64,000 nt of DNA, from NCBI GenBank assembly GCA_030710605.1, contig CP092864.1, positions 145,451,261 to 145,515,260 of the forward strand. Direction: 5' to 3'. The stretch's first letter is position 1. Every line of letters starts with the position of its first letter. The notes beneath the pieces are model-generated. The model was not told the DNA's origin and did no database searches. It worked only from the letters and a program-made list of their open reading frames with translations. The stretch comes from Cordylochernes scorpioides. Lineage: Eukaryota > Arthropoda > Arachnida > Pseudoscorpiones > Chernetidae. Both the position numbers and the translations under genes were made by a program. Shown here in pieces: positions 40,149-51,039 of the stretch.

Positions 40149-41229
40149 ATATTAACAATCCGTAACTTTATGTTATATATATGTATGGATTGGTATTATA
40201 TAAACTGCCTGGGTTCAGTTTAATCATAGCTTCCTGAAGAAAGATATATGCAAATATTGGTTTATGTAATAAAGCCATCTAGAATATTGATTCGGTCTAC
40301 ATTATTGAAATTCTGAATCTTGAAAAGATTTCCGTTGGCAAAGAATGTCCGAGGCATGTGTTATAAATTGAATATTGACCTGGGGAGTATTGTGGTTAGT
40401 GGGGTTTGCTCAGAATGTAGTTATCTTTGGTTTGAAGGAATCTGGGGTCTATATAATGCACTGGTTCCTGTGTGATTGGTAACTCCTGTAGCGGGGCAAG
40501 GAGATATCCTAGAGTGATTGGTATGAAATCTGCCTACCTTGGTTTGTATGAAAATCTAGAGGATGTAAATCTATATAGTTCGCTGGATGTATAGAATTCC
40601 GTGTGTGGTTGGTGATTCCTGCACCGAGGTAGGGAGATATCCTAGAGTGCTTGCTATAAAAACATAATATCTTTGCCTTTCGGAGTATCAACTGATTTGT
40701 ATTCTCCTCAACGTTTGTTCTAATTTTAAAATCTTTTCTAACCGAAATCCGAAAGAAAATCTCTAATTAGTTGAGATAATAGGAACAAATAAAATGCAAT
40801 TCAATTAAAGGGAACAAAGTTTTGTCAGGAAGGGTGGAAAAAGTAAAATGTACAATTAATTAAAGATGCACAAAAAGCTGTTCCTCTTCACTTAAGATTG
40901 AATATGCAAATAGAATAGAAGGTTAATATCTCTCTTGTAGATTCTCATAAATTATATCGAAGGTTTAATTAGGTGTCATTGTATGGATCAACATGTGTTG
41001 AGAAATAACTTAAAGGCTACACACTTCGTTCTGTGGCCCGTGTAGAGTATGTTGCTTTGTTTTGGCGTGTGTAAATATGGTATCGTATATTGAAACATAT
41101 ATCTATGTAATATGATTCTGTGCAGAATTATATGTATATTAGTGTAATCCTGTGTACATATATGTAATCATATGTGCATATCCTTACGTATGTGAAAAAA
41201 AAAAGACTAGAAAAGAAAATAAATTAAAA
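40149..41229. other. Stretch with a diverged 133-bp direct duplication
   Basis: The block GGAGATATCCTAGAGTG recurs at 40500 and 40633 with similar surrounding text (GTGTGATTGGTAACTCCTG, GTGTGGTTGGTGATTCCTG). At 40236 CTGAAGAAAGATATATGC precedes an AATATTGG/AATAAA end, as in hammerhead-type repeats. No gene found. Confidence 0.4.
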
Positions 41230-41550
41230 GGTCAGGTGTTGATATTAAAAATAAAAATGGCATATCCTGACCAGGAGCACATATGCTTTTCAGGAGGCAG
41301 AGCGTCATCTGAAGGAACAGAAATCAACTAAACATTGATTTAGCCTGTTCCCTGATATTTGGCCAACCTAATTTATTGATAAATCAAGAAAAGCCATCCA
41401 CGAACGCGGTTCGCGCTGTTGGCGCTCGTCAGCGTGGAGTGGTACCACTGCGACCAAAAATAAATTTGGTCCCAGGAGCTTTTTGAGAAACCAAGAAATG
41501 GGTATTTAAGGCCAAACTTGCGTAAATACGTTTATCATGTGAGAGAAATG
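41230..41550. repeat. HH1 copy B (near complete)
   Basis: CAGGTGTTGATATTAAAAAT, GCATATCCTGACCAGGAGC, AGAGCGTCATCTGAAGGAAC, TGATATTTGGCCAACC, the ribozyme at 41397-41438, then GGTACCACTGCGACC and GGTATTTAAGGCC. Gives the full-length layout of the family (about 310 bp). Confidence 0.75.
41397..41438 (-). ncRNA. Hammerhead variant, HH1 copy B
   Basis: TCCACG/CGTGGA stem I, CTGACGA, stem II GCGC/GCGC (copy A has GGGC/GCCC, a compensatory pair change), then GAAC in place of GAAA, CGCG, TT. The A15.1 change would weaken or stop cleavage. Confidence 0.55.
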
Positions 41551-41984
41551 ATAGAAAAAATTAACCAAACGTTTTATAATATATATGTAGTAATGTAGTC
41601 TGTTATCCTGTAGGATGAATGTAGTGTGGCATGTTGGTTGCAGTCGTGGTGGCCACAATGTTTAGAGTGGGTTCAGGCGTGATTGGGATTACACAAAAGG
41701 ACGAGACATGTTGGATGTCACCATAGAGATGGCGAGAGAGCAAGTGAAGCCGACACCGGTCAGGGGAGATCTGTTGAGAGCGGTCTGTCAATCATCGTGT
41801 CTCAAAGCGGACTGATCTGTTTGAGCAAGAAGGGGGCACACCTGGTTCGAACCTTTTTCCTGTCCTAGCGCCGGCTGTTACTCAATCGAATTTTATTTTG
41901 TACGTATGATGGCCAAACTGGCGATTTAAATTGTTTTTACAGTTTTGGTTATTATACTATATTACATAGGGGTATATTAGATAA
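41551..41984. other. Unassigned segment, moderately GC
   Basis: 41600-41880 is less AT-rich (GCCGACACCGGTCAGGGGAG) with an ORF on each strand (60 aa) but no recognised motif. May be an old transposon fragment. Confidence 0.3.
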
Positions 41985-42130
41985 TAAAAAGGCATATATT
42001 GGATTTAATAAAATATTTATTTTGCCAATATTTCGGCTGGCTGAACGCCAACCTTTATCGAGGCATTACATTTTTGTATACACAAACTCAGCGCCGCATA
42101 GTGTTATAATATCACAGTTGAAATCAATTA
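41985..42130 (-). repeat. HH5 copy 5
   Basis: AAAGGCATATATTGGATTT, the fold at 42024-42064, then ACAAACTCAGCGCCGCATAG; same order as 8.33-8.47 kb in reverse. Confidence 0.7.
42024..42064 (-). ncRNA. Hammerhead-like motif, HH5 copy 5
   Basis: GCC, TCGATAA, A, GGTTGGC/GCCAGCC with loop GTTCA, GAAA, TATT, GGC. Stem I is GCC/GGC where copies 1 and 3 have ACC/GGT, a compensatory change. The core box is still non-canonical. Confidence 0.45.
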
Positions 42131-42254
42131 AAATACAGAGTAGGTGGGAGAAATTTGTGCATGAAAAAATATTATAAAAAATGCAATCAAAAGTGTAACT
42201 ATATATATATAAGTATATATTACAACATATGAAAAAACAATAGAAAAAAAGGGT

Positions 42255-42570
42255 CAGGTGTTAATATTAAAAATCAAGAAGGGATATCCTGACCAAAAGC
42301 ACATTTGCTTTTTAGATGGCAGAGCTCCATCTAGTGGAACAGAAATCTACTATTCGTTAATTTAACCTGTTACCTGATATTTGGCTAACCCACTTTCCAA
42401 AATATTCATGGATGGCTTTTTTTGATTCATCAAGAAAATGGGTTGGCCAAAAATCAGTTAACAGGTTGAATCACTGTTAAGTTGATTTCTGTTCCACTAG
42501 ATGGTGCTCTGCCATCTAGAAAGCACATGTACTTTTGGTCAGAATATGCCTTCTTTGTTTTCAATTACAA
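42255..42570. repeat. Palindrome of two HH1 heads, copy 2
   Basis: Arms of about 130 bp (AGCTCCATCTAGTGGAACAG against CTGTTCCACTAGATGGTGC, ATATCCTGACCAAAAGCAC against its complement) around a centre near 42425 that carries TTTGATTCATCAAG. Same plan as 15190-15470. Confidence 0.8.
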
Positions 42571-43244
42571 CATATATATATATATTCTAATGAGACAGTA
42601 TATGGAAGATAATACTGCGTTTTCATACTACTGAATAACCTTTTTAAACCAGAGAATAAATGGAGTGTGAAACAAACCCCTGTAGAGTTTTCTGTGGATT
42701 AAATTAGAAAACTAAAATAAGTCTTCTCGGTTAGTTTCAAAGATTGTATTTTTATTTCTCTTTCTCTCTATGTTCCTATTTTATATTTTCTCTCTCGTTC
42801 TAGAGAGATTTTCTAAGATTTTTCTCTTTCAAATATATTTTCTAGAATGTTCGTTGAAATATTTAATATGTTGTGATATTCGTTTGTATATTAAAGAGAG
42901 ATGAATATATACTTAATTATATTAAATAATTGGAACTCGACTTTGATAATTTAACATGAAACGATATATATTATATATAAAAAGTAAAAAAATGAATTTA
43001 TAAATCTTTGAATGACAAAAAGTAATAGACATTTATCATCCTGAAGATAAATATTTATTAGTAATCATAAAGCGAATTGTATTTGAAAAAGTCTAAAATT
43101 TAGAAAATTAAATTTTCTTATAAATTCATGGTGAAAATTAAAGAAGTGGAAATTCTTTGACAATACCTGTCGTCTGTTTTTTGAAAGAGACCAGTGCAAT
43201 TTTGTTCACACATGGTTATCTCATGTGTCTTCAATAAAGGTCAC
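42571..43244. other. AT-rich stretch without feature
   Basis: Contains a TCTCTTTCTCTC-type pyrimidine run near 42755; no ORF of note. Confidence 0.4.
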
Positions 43245-43249
43245 TGTAA

Positions 43250-43560
43250 TTTCTTTCAGAGTTATTGTCTCTATCCCGATGTACATGCTAAAAGGTACAA
43301 CTTCCTTAAGTTTTGTCCATGAGTGTATCTTTAAGAGTTATTTTTTAATCCCGATATACATGCTAAAAGGTAAAACTTCCTTTAGTGTTGTCCATGAGTG
43401 TATCTTTAAGAGTTATTGTCTGAATCCCGATATACATGCTAAAAGGTACAACTTCCTTAAGTTCTGTCCATGAGTGTATCTTTCAGAGTTATTGTCTGAA
43501 TCCCGATGTACATGCTAAAAGGTTCAACTTCCTTAAGTTTTGTTCATGAGTGTATATTAC
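43250..43560 (+). repeat. 76-bp minisatellite, four units
   Basis: Four units of the 76-bp repeat (AGAGTTATTGTCTGAATCCC, ACATGCTAAAAGGTACAAC). The ORF at 43225-43473 is just the repeat read in one frame. Confidence 0.85.
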
Positions 43561-43974
43561 TTATACTAATGTAATACTACAGTACAAATACTACTTATAA
43601 TAATGTAAAAGATTAATAAAATGTTTAACAAAACACACCTCTATCTAAATAGAAGGTTACGTCTATGGGATTTATTATATAAGGATCGCTTATCCAAATG
43701 CGGGAATACATTTACCTTATGACAATAAATGCATAGGTAAATAATGAGGAAGTAGAAAGATGATGAACTATTCCAATACACTCTAGTCTAAAAAGCGATA
43801 CCATTTTAACGCGAATAGTTTCAAATGAAACAAAATGTCTTTACTGCGATATATTGGGAAGGCTTAGTTAGCTAATTAGTGTTGGTCGGATATATTTGCT
43901 TCTTACTTCAGAATGTTCAATTAAGAATTATAGAGTTATCTTAATAGATTAAGCTTAAAACCATATTCCATACT
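43561..43974. other. Stretch without recognised feature
   Basis: AT-rich, no ORF or shared repeat seen. Confidence 0.35.
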
Positions 43975-44290
43975 TGTAAATTCTTCAGATGGAGGTCGTT
44001 GGAAGGATGGTCTACACCGTTTGTTTTCGACCGCTACGATCCGGGTTCGATTTTTGTATTGGGCACTTTTTTTCTGATTTAAAAAAATGCTCCTATGGCC
44101 ACCGATTCTTGCGAAAATCCAACCCCACCAGCGAGTGCAAGTAAACAAATAGGGATCTGGCATATTTGTAAGTGCAAAGTCGGAACTGCTTTTCACATAC
44201 GTAGACATGTGGTGCACTTACAGTAAAAAGAATTTGCCTACTTCTACCCACCATGATTATCATGGCCTGTACCACATGTACTAGGGATAA
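43975..44290 (+). mobile_element. tRNA-derived SINE, copy 4 (plus strand)
   Basis: The head reads GGATGGTCTACACCGTTTG (A-box-like), then GGGTTCGATTTTTGTATTGG (B-box-like, mutated), the body with the CACATAC/GTAGACATGTGG hairpin region, and the end CATGTACTAGGGATAAG. The only plus-oriented copy. Confidence 0.75.
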
Positions 44291-44759
44291 GTAAAAAATA
44301 ATTCTTCAGATGGATACAACACCTCAGAATCCAACACAGTGCCAAATTTACTCAACATATCATCCTAAACACCCTAAAAGGTGTAACGTTTCCTATTTAA
44401 AAATACTTACAATACCTTGTTCTCCTTTATTTTACCCGATTACAACAAGGAATTTATATATCAACAAAACAAACTTATGCAAAGGAAATACCAAAAGAAA
44501 AATGCTGTGTTGCCGACTGCTCAATCATGAAGAAAATTTAAAGAATAATCATATATTTTACACAAATAAACATAGAGCCTCTTACAGAAGGTAAATGGAA
44601 TTCCAAATTCTCAGGTTAGAACATTGTGAAGTTATTTTTACTCGACACAGTGAGAATACTATTAAATTATAAAGATATATGGTAAAATATATAAGAAATG
44701 GAAGTAAAATTGAACGAATGTTTCTTTTACAGACAAAACAAACCTATATGAAAATACAA
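44291..44759. other. Stretch with an unassigned 94-codon ORF
   Basis: The ORF 44310-44594 (QCQIYSTYHPKHPKRCNVSY, KCCRLLNHEEN-like) has no motif I know. Cys and His are scattered without a clear zinc pattern. Probably chance or a transposon scrap. Confidence 0.25.
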
Positions 44760-44880
44760 GTATACTTGTATATTGGGAGGGCTTTGTTCACTAATGTGAA
44801 CCCTTCCAGCGGTTTCGACAATTTAATCTAACATACCCCTTTTTAGAACTCTAATACTGTATTGAGCGATTACGCTTATA
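44760..44880. repeat. P1 copy c5
   Basis: TTGGGAGGGCTTTGTTCAC, GTGAACCCTTCCAGCGG, TTTCGACAATTTAATC. The TTGT/ACAA pair replaces the CTGGC/GCCAG pair of other copies. Confidence 0.6.
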
Positions 44881-45015
44881 TATGCTATACTGAAGTATGA
44901 TCTTCAAGGAGTTTCATCACATTAAGAACAGTAGTTGTTTTTTTTATGTGAATGTAAATGTAAAAAAGTAAATAAACCTTCGTGCCTTAATGCTTTTATT
45001 CCTTATATATATATA

Positions 45016-45174
45016 CAGTTAAACCTGTCTATAGCTCCCCCCTTGGGACTCACCAAATAGAGTGCTATAGACAGGTCACCTTTAATGTAAATCGCATCGT
45101 ACTACGTATTTAAAATCGGGCGCTTTAGAGAAGGAGGCTCTATTTAGAGGAGGTGCTATGGACAGGTTTAAATG
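45016..45174 (+). mobile_element. Pogo/Tigger-type MITE M1, copy 4
   Basis: Left end CAGTTAAACCTGTCTATAG, right end ACAGGTTTAAATG with one terminal change, TA flanks, shared TTTAATGTAAATCGCATCG core. Confidence 0.8.
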
Positions 45175-45181
45175 TATATTT

Positions 45182-45475
45182 TTTGCTTATCCCTAGTACA
45201 TGTGGTACAGGCCATGGTAATCATGGTAGGTAGAAGTAGGCGACTGCTTTTACTGTAAGTGCTCCAATGTCTACACCTGTGAAAAACAGTTCGACTTGTG
45301 CACTTACAAATGTGTCAGAGCCCTTTGATTACTTGGCCTCGCTGGTGGGGTTGGACTTTTAGAAGAATCGGGGAACATTGGAGCTTTTTGTTTGATTAGA
45401 AAAAAAGTGTCCAATGCGGGAATCGAACCCGGGTCGTAGCGGTCGAAAACCAACGGTTTAGACTTTTTGACATTT
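45182..45475 (-). mobile_element. tRNA-derived SINE, copy 5
   Basis: CTTATCCCTAGTACATGTGG to the head with GGGTTCGATTCCCGCATTGG on the minus strand. The flank at 45460-45560 (TTTTTGACATTTCTTATAT) equals that of copy 2. Confidence 0.8.
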
Positions 45476-45560
45476 CTTATATATGAGGATGACGAGTTAT
45501 TGCCTTATAATTAGAATATAAATTATTCTATTTTAAAGTTTTATTGTCATATATGATCTA

Positions 45561-46435
45561 ATCTAGGTTTGAGGAAAGCTCTAATTTTGGTTTATTCAAA
45601 AGCTTCCATATTTAAATTTGTTCAAAGTCCTTGGCCCTCAACCAGAACTTGCTGTTTTTACAATCGGACAATCCAGTCGAAAATGGTCGAAAAAAAAAAA
45701 GAGATAAATATTAAATACACAATACGATGTTAGATAGTTAAAGATAGATTAGATTATTATCAAAGGAAATAAAAATATCATTATTCTTATAGAATCACAC
45801 GCACAATGTAAAAATTAGAATGTCCTCAACCACAGCCAAGTAACTTATTTTCCATCAAAGTTGAAGAAAAGGTGATTTGAAGTAGTCACGAAGGATTGTA
45901 TTGTCCGATTAGATAGAAGGCGAGTTTGCTAAAAGATTTAAGATGTGGGGGCGTGTACCAACAAACGACCTAACAATGCCTCAAGTCAAGAATGGCAATA
46001 AGAAGTCTGGAGGTAGCGTGATAAAGCCCGGCGGTCGTAAAACCAAGCCAGCCTCATCAAGCTGGGGATGTATAATAAATGAGGCGGCGCATCTTTCCGA
46101 ATAATCTCGGGGGTTAAAGGGGGGACGAGATTAAAGAATATAATTGATTGTAGGTCATTAGGCCGAGTGATGAAACGGCGTCTTTCTTCCTTGGATCCTG
46201 GTTTAGCTGACCCCAGCCTAAGATTTTTCCTATTTCTTCTTTTGTCTCGTATTTCGTTAGACGAAGTTACCAAGTCTCGCTTACAATTTGAAAAAAGAAA
46301 AACGACGATTTGGAGAAATTCTTCTTGAAAGTCAGGGATATGGATAGAGAAGGCATCCAGTGTTCTGTCAGAGATGAGTGATAAAAATAGGAAAACACTT
46401 TATTTAGCTATGTCGGGACACAATGAGATGTATAA
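45561..46435. other. Unassigned region
   Basis: 45945-46275 is relatively GC-rich (GAGGCGGCGCATCTTTCCG, GGGGTTAAAGGGGGGACG) with a 95-aa minus ORF lacking similarity. No rRNA or tRNA fold recognised. Confidence 0.3.
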
Positions 46436-46439
46436 ATAT

Positions 46440-47875
46440 GTATGACAAGATTTCTGTCGGGAGTCAGTGCTATGTATAGTTAAATCTTCAAACGGTCTGT
46501 CAGAAGTCAGTGCTATGTATAGTTAAATCTTCAAACGGTCTGCCAGAAGTCAGTGTTATGTATAGTTAAATCTTCAAACGGTCTGTCAGAAGTCAGTGCT
46601 ATGTATAGTTAAATCTTCAAACGGTCTGCCAGAAGTCAGTGTTATGTATAGTTAAATCTTCAAACGGTCTGTCAGAAGTCAGTGCTATGTATAGTTAAAT
46701 CTTCAAACGGTCTGCCAGAAGTCAGTGTTATGTATAGTTAAATCTTCAAACGGTCTGCCAGAAGTCAGTGTTATGTATAGTTAAATCTTCAAACGGTCTG
46801 CCAGAAGTCAGTGCTATGTATAGTTAAATCTTCAAACGGTCTGCCAGAAGTCAGTGTTATGTATAGTTAAATCTTCAAACGGTCTGACAGAAGTCAGTGC
46901 TATGTATAGTTAAATCTTCAAACGGTCTGCCAGAAGTCAGTGCTATGTATAGTTAAATCTTCAAACGGTCTGTCAGAAGTCAGTGCTATGTATAGAGAAA
47001 GCTTTCAAAGCAGTCAGAAGTCAGTGCTATGTATAGTTAAATCTTTAAACGGTCTGTCAGAAGTCAGTGCTATGTATAGAGAAAGCTTTCAAAGCAGTCA
47101 GAAGTCAGTGCTATGTATAGAGAAAGCTTTGAAAGCTGTCAGAAGTCAGTTCTATGTATAGTGAAAGCTTACAGACCTCTGTCAGAAGTCAGTGCTATGT
47201 GTGGAGAAAGCTTACATACTTCTGTTAGAAGTAAGTGCTATGTATAGAGAAAGCTTACAGACCTCTGTCAGAAGTCACTGCTATGTATAGAGAAAGCTTC
47301 AAAAGCTATCAGATGTCAGTGCTATGTATAGAGAAAGCTTCCAGACCTCTGTCAGAAGTCAATGCTATGTATAGAGTAAGCTTACAGATCTCTGTCAGAA
47401 GTCAGTGCTATGTATAGTGAAAGCTTACAGAGCTCTGTCAGAAGTCAGACCTATGTATAGAGTAAGCTTACAGACCTCTGTCAGAAGTCAGTGCTATGTA
47501 TAGAGAAAGCTTCAAAAGCTCAGTCAGAAGTCAGAGCTATGTATAGTGAAAGCTTAAAGACCTCTGTCAGAAGTCAGTGCTATTTATAGAGAAAGCTTAA
47601 AAAGCTGTCAGAAGTCAGTGCTATTTATAGAGAAAGCTTCCAGACCTCTGTCAGAAGTCAGTGCTATTTATAGAGAAAGCTTAAAAAGCTGTCAGAAGTC
47701 AGTGCTATTTATAGAGAAAGCTTACAAAGCTGTCAAAAGTCAGTGCTATGTATAGAGAAAGCTTACCGATCTCTGTCAGAAGTCAGTGCTATGTGTGGAG
47801 AAAGCTTACATATTTCTGTCATAAGTCAGTGCTATGTATAGAGAAAGCTTACAGACCTCTGTGGGATACGTGTAG
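46440..47875 (+). repeat. 43/44-bp minisatellite, about 33 units, two subtypes
   Basis: The unit starts CAGAAGTCAGTGCTATGTAT followed by either AGTTAAATCTTCAAACGGTC (subtype A, 46440-46975) or AGAGAAAGCTTACAGACCTC (subtype B, mostly 47100-47870). The two intermix at 46980-47100. Short ORFs here are repeat artefacts. Confidence 0.92.
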
Positions 47876-48234
47876 AGAGGGATGTTCGAATATATAGAAG
47901 TATATTTTAACTACTGTAATCATAGGCCTTCAATTGAGAAGATTATAGGCACCATGCAAATGACTCAGAGGCATCAATATTCAATTACATCAAATTACGA
48001 TAAGTAATAGGTATTGAAAATAAGGATCTAAAACAAAAACATTTAACACTAATGGATGTATTACCTAATATATACACTATTTACTCTTGTACCATTGATA
48101 CATGTACTCTATTCTTGAAAAATAAAACTGATCTTTCAGAAGCAAGACAATGGCAATAATTGGTCTATCATCACCTCACGGATCGTCTGATACAAGATTT
48201 AAGATTTGAAAGAATAAAATATTATATTCAATCC
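47876..48234. other. Stretch without recognised feature
   Basis: Unique-looking AT-rich DNA, no ORF. Confidence 0.35.
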
Positions 48235-48605
48235 AATATAAGCCTTTTTACATACGCTTTTAGGACAGTAGAATTACATTTATATATTTGCATCTAGCAA
48301 TGATCTTCTGCAAACAATAAAGACATGGCCCGTTAAGCTTATGTCCATAGTTTACTCAAATAATATTCATAAGATACAACCCTTCAGTGTTGCATATAAA
48401 AGAAGAATGATCCAATACAGTATTAGAGCTCTAAATATACGGTCTGGTAGATTAAATTGGCGAAACCGCTGGGCCCTCCCAATATATATTTTCACCTCAG
48501 TAAGGGCAGTAGAAGATTGATTTATTTGTGAAAAGAAACATTCGCGTTTTGATGTTTTCATTTGTATTATATAGATGGCGTGTTATTGCTTTGTATATGC
48601 CTTTT
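48235..48605 (-). repeat. P1 copy c6, near full length
   Basis: CGCTTTTAGGACAGTAGAAT, AAGCTTATGTCCATAGTTTA, TTGGCGAAACCGCTGGGCCC, AGTAAGGGCAGTAGAAG, AACATTCGCGTTTTGATG, then GATGGCGTGTTATTGC. The CTGATGA box has been deleted here, with the hairpin shortened to GGGCCCTCCC. Confidence 0.7.
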
Positions 48606-48609
48606 TATT

Positions 48610-49015
48610 ATCTAAATATATATTCAAAACGAAAAGGACCTATCCTGACCAGACTCACATGAACATTTCTAGATGGTAGAGCGCCATTTATTGGAACAAA
48701 AATCCTCTAAACGTTTATTTAACTTGTTCTGTAATATTTGGCCAACCCAATTTCTTTATAAATCAAGAAAAGTCAACCACGAACATGTTTCGGGCTTTTG
48801 GCCCACGTCAGCGTGTAGACTGTACTTCTACAACCAAATAGTTGGTCCCAGAGGTTTTCTGATAAATCAAGAAATGGGTATTTGGGGCCAAATTTGCGTA
48901 AATACGCTTTTCATGTTAAAAAACAATTGAAATTAAAAATATAAAAGTTCAGGTGTTGATATTAAAAACAAAAAAAAGGAATATCCTGACAAGGCTCACA
49001 TGAGCTTTCCTAGAT
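48610..49015. repeat. HH1 copy D
   Basis: CTATCCTGACCAGACTCAC, GAGCGCCATTTATTGGAAC, AATATTTGGCCAACCCAAT, the ribozyme relic at 48777-48816, GGGTATTTGGGGCC; then a second head starts at 48950 (TCAGGTGTTGATATTAAAAA). Confidence 0.7.
48777..48816 (-). ncRNA. Hammerhead relic, HH1 copy D
   Basis: CACG/CGTG, CTGACGT (A9 changed), GGGC-CAAAA-GCCC, GAAA, and the helix III palindrome ACATGT. Copy A has ACGCGT, so the palindrome is kept although the sequence changed. Confidence 0.5.
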
Positions 49016-49089
49016 ATATTCTAGTTCTTATTTTTCTATAAAGCGTGCATCTCGGCGACACATTTACCAGATGGAGAGATTGTACAATA

Positions 49090-49715
49090 AGCATAATTCC
49101 TATTCATATATATATATGTCAGTGTATGTATGTATGTATGTATGTATGTATGAATGTTTGTCGGCTATACACGTCCACAATACGTAACTAATCTAGCTAA
49201 AATTTTAACAGTATATAGAGTTGAATCTGGAAAAACTTATAGGCGAATTTTCAGGATTTTATCTCGAATATCCTTGGAGTATTTAACACATATTTTCCCT
49301 ATTTCACTCGCAACCAGCGCCTCACTGCGGTAACTGCGAGAAGTAAAGTTAGGGAAGGATGGACCACGTGGGTCGACGGGGATTGGTGGAGCGGGACCTT
49401 TCACAAAAGTGACCTTGAGTGACGTAATGATGGCTATGAGCTAGAAATCACTTGCTATCATTTTATGTATATATCAAAATAAAAATATAAATTCATATAA
49501 AAAATCAAAATATTGATAAAACATTTTCAAACATCGTTGTTGAAATTTACATTTTCATTTTTATATTTTGAAAACACACAAAGTTTGGAGCGGGACGTTT
49601 CACAAGAATGACATCCACGGCGCCAATTTATAATTGTAAGGAATAGTATTTGAATAAAAACATTTAATCGGGTAAAACCCGGGCGTTGCCCGGGTCATTC
49701 GGATAGTACCTAATA
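49090..49715 (-). mobile_element. G1 element, reversed copy 2, with (TGTA)n run
   Basis: Tail at the left: TATATATATATGTCAGTG and a TGTA microsatellite at 49121-49152, then GTCGGCTATACACGTCCAC. Head at the right: GGTAAAACCCGGGCGTTGCC at 49671-49690. Like the 9-kb copy it has a GC-richer interior near 49310-49400. Confidence 0.6.
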
Positions 49716-50085
49716 AAAGGAAAGTTTTGCACTTTGTTTGTTTACTAAGGCTAGACCTCAAAATGTAGCTGTTTCTCTTTTTGAGGAAGTTCGCTGGTTT
49801 GGATTCTTCCCACACACGAAATCAATACTTGAATTCTTTATGCAAATCCCACAATTCCATTAATTTCTTTTTTTTTCTAACGGTTTAAGGTCTCTATCAA
49901 ACTTTTTCTTTAGAATATTCTGAAATATTTTAATTGCGACTCAATGTCCAGAGTTGAGAAAAATCCATTTTTTAATTACCTACATATATATTTTGAGGCA
50001 AATTTGTCAAAAGGATATTGATCTATGGGAATAAAGATTACCTCCCCCGTCAAAAGCGTAGATAAACCTAGATGATATCTTTCTG
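49716..50085. other. Stretch without recognised feature
   Basis: Low-complexity T runs and an ORF (49600-49815 minus) that overlaps G1; no gene. Confidence 0.35.
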
Positions 50086-50290
50086 TTAAAAATAGACATT
50101 TCGGCCGCTTAGAGTTTTTTTATTTTCTAAAAGTTGCAACAAAAATATTTTGTCTTTGTCAAGAAAAATAAATAAAAATAAAGCATTTGGCAAGGCGTTA
50201 AAAATTTTTCTGAGGTTGAAAAATTGTCGAAATGTTGAGAAAAAAAAACATTACCTGGCCGAAATGTCTATTTTCATAGAAATATGAATG
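50086..50290. repeat. HH3 inverted pair, decayed
   Basis: CGGCCGCTTAGAG, AACAAAAATATTTTGTCTTT and AAGCATTTGGCAAGGCG face TTGTCGAAATGTTGAG and CCTGGCCGAAATGTC in opposite orientation. Both hammerhead cores (TTGACAA and CTGAGGT) are mutated. Confidence 0.55.
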
Positions 50291-50900
50291 CTGGCCAGGC
50301 AAGCTCTAAATTCAGGAAAGATGACATCTATGGACATTCTCTAAAAACTAGCGGTCTCAGGTCGTTGACAAAGCCACAACATCAGCTTAGTCAAATTAAG
50401 AAGCGTCCACCAGGAGACCATGTGTTTCGAATACGATCATTTCCTCACTTACTAAGCTCAGAAAGCTTGCCGCATCCTGGATATGTCTGGCCTTATCTGA
50501 ATAGCTATGGCAGAGCTTGACTGTATCTTCTTTCCAGACTTCTTCTAGTCTCCAACCGAATTGAAGCCTATATGCTTCCTTAAAAGTGGCCACAACACAC
50601 TGATGACACTAATAAATCACCAACACCCGATTGTTACTGACACACCTTTATTAAACTTACATATCCTTATATACATAATTATATTTAGAAATATGTAAAT
50701 ATTCTGGCTGAATAAGCAAAAAAAAAAAAAACAAGAGAGATTTACATGACCGGTGTCTCCACCATGGTTTCGGGCTAATGGCACTCGTCAGTCTAGGACG
50801 GACTTTATTCCATGAGATCCACAAGGGACCTAATGGAATCTTCACAATCTACCAAAGAGGTGTTTAGCTGGTAAAGTTGGCAGATCAAATCTCTGACCAA
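50291..50900. repeat. HH2 copy E, interrupted
   Basis: 50340-50435 (CGTTGACAAAGCCACAACATC to GACCATGTGTTTCG) and 50758-50875 (ACCATGGTTTCGGGCTAATGG to ACCAAAGAGGTGTTTAG) are HH2 parts. About 320 bp of other DNA lies between, bounded by two versions of CCATG(T)GTTTCG, which may be its target duplication. Confidence 0.6.
50761..50797 (-). ncRNA. Hammerhead relic, HH2 copy E
   Basis: CCTAGA, CTGACGA, GTGC-CATTA-GCCC (one mismatch), GAAA, ACCATGGT. The closing half of stem I is lost at the 50757 junction and the cleavage residue is G, which is not permitted. Confidence 0.4.
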
Positions 50901-51039
50901 ACTATAGATGTGTAATATGGTCGGGGGAATATTGATTTGTAAAATTCCTGTTAGAATTGACGTCAAAAAAAGACACCATCTATTGAACGTCTTAGCCTGA
51001 TAAACACCTCTTCATTATCTCGTTTGTCTTCAATAAATA

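Noticed and set aside
43981-44060. A functional tRNA gene at the SINE head
   Set aside because: A and B boxes are recognisable but acceptor and anticodon stems do not close, the B box is mutated, and the sequence recurs as the start of a dispersed repeat.
45945-46275. GC-richer segment as a host exon or rRNA fragment
   Set aside because: The minus-strand ORF of 95 codons has no motif and no splice-site context could be defended; no rRNA landmark recognised.
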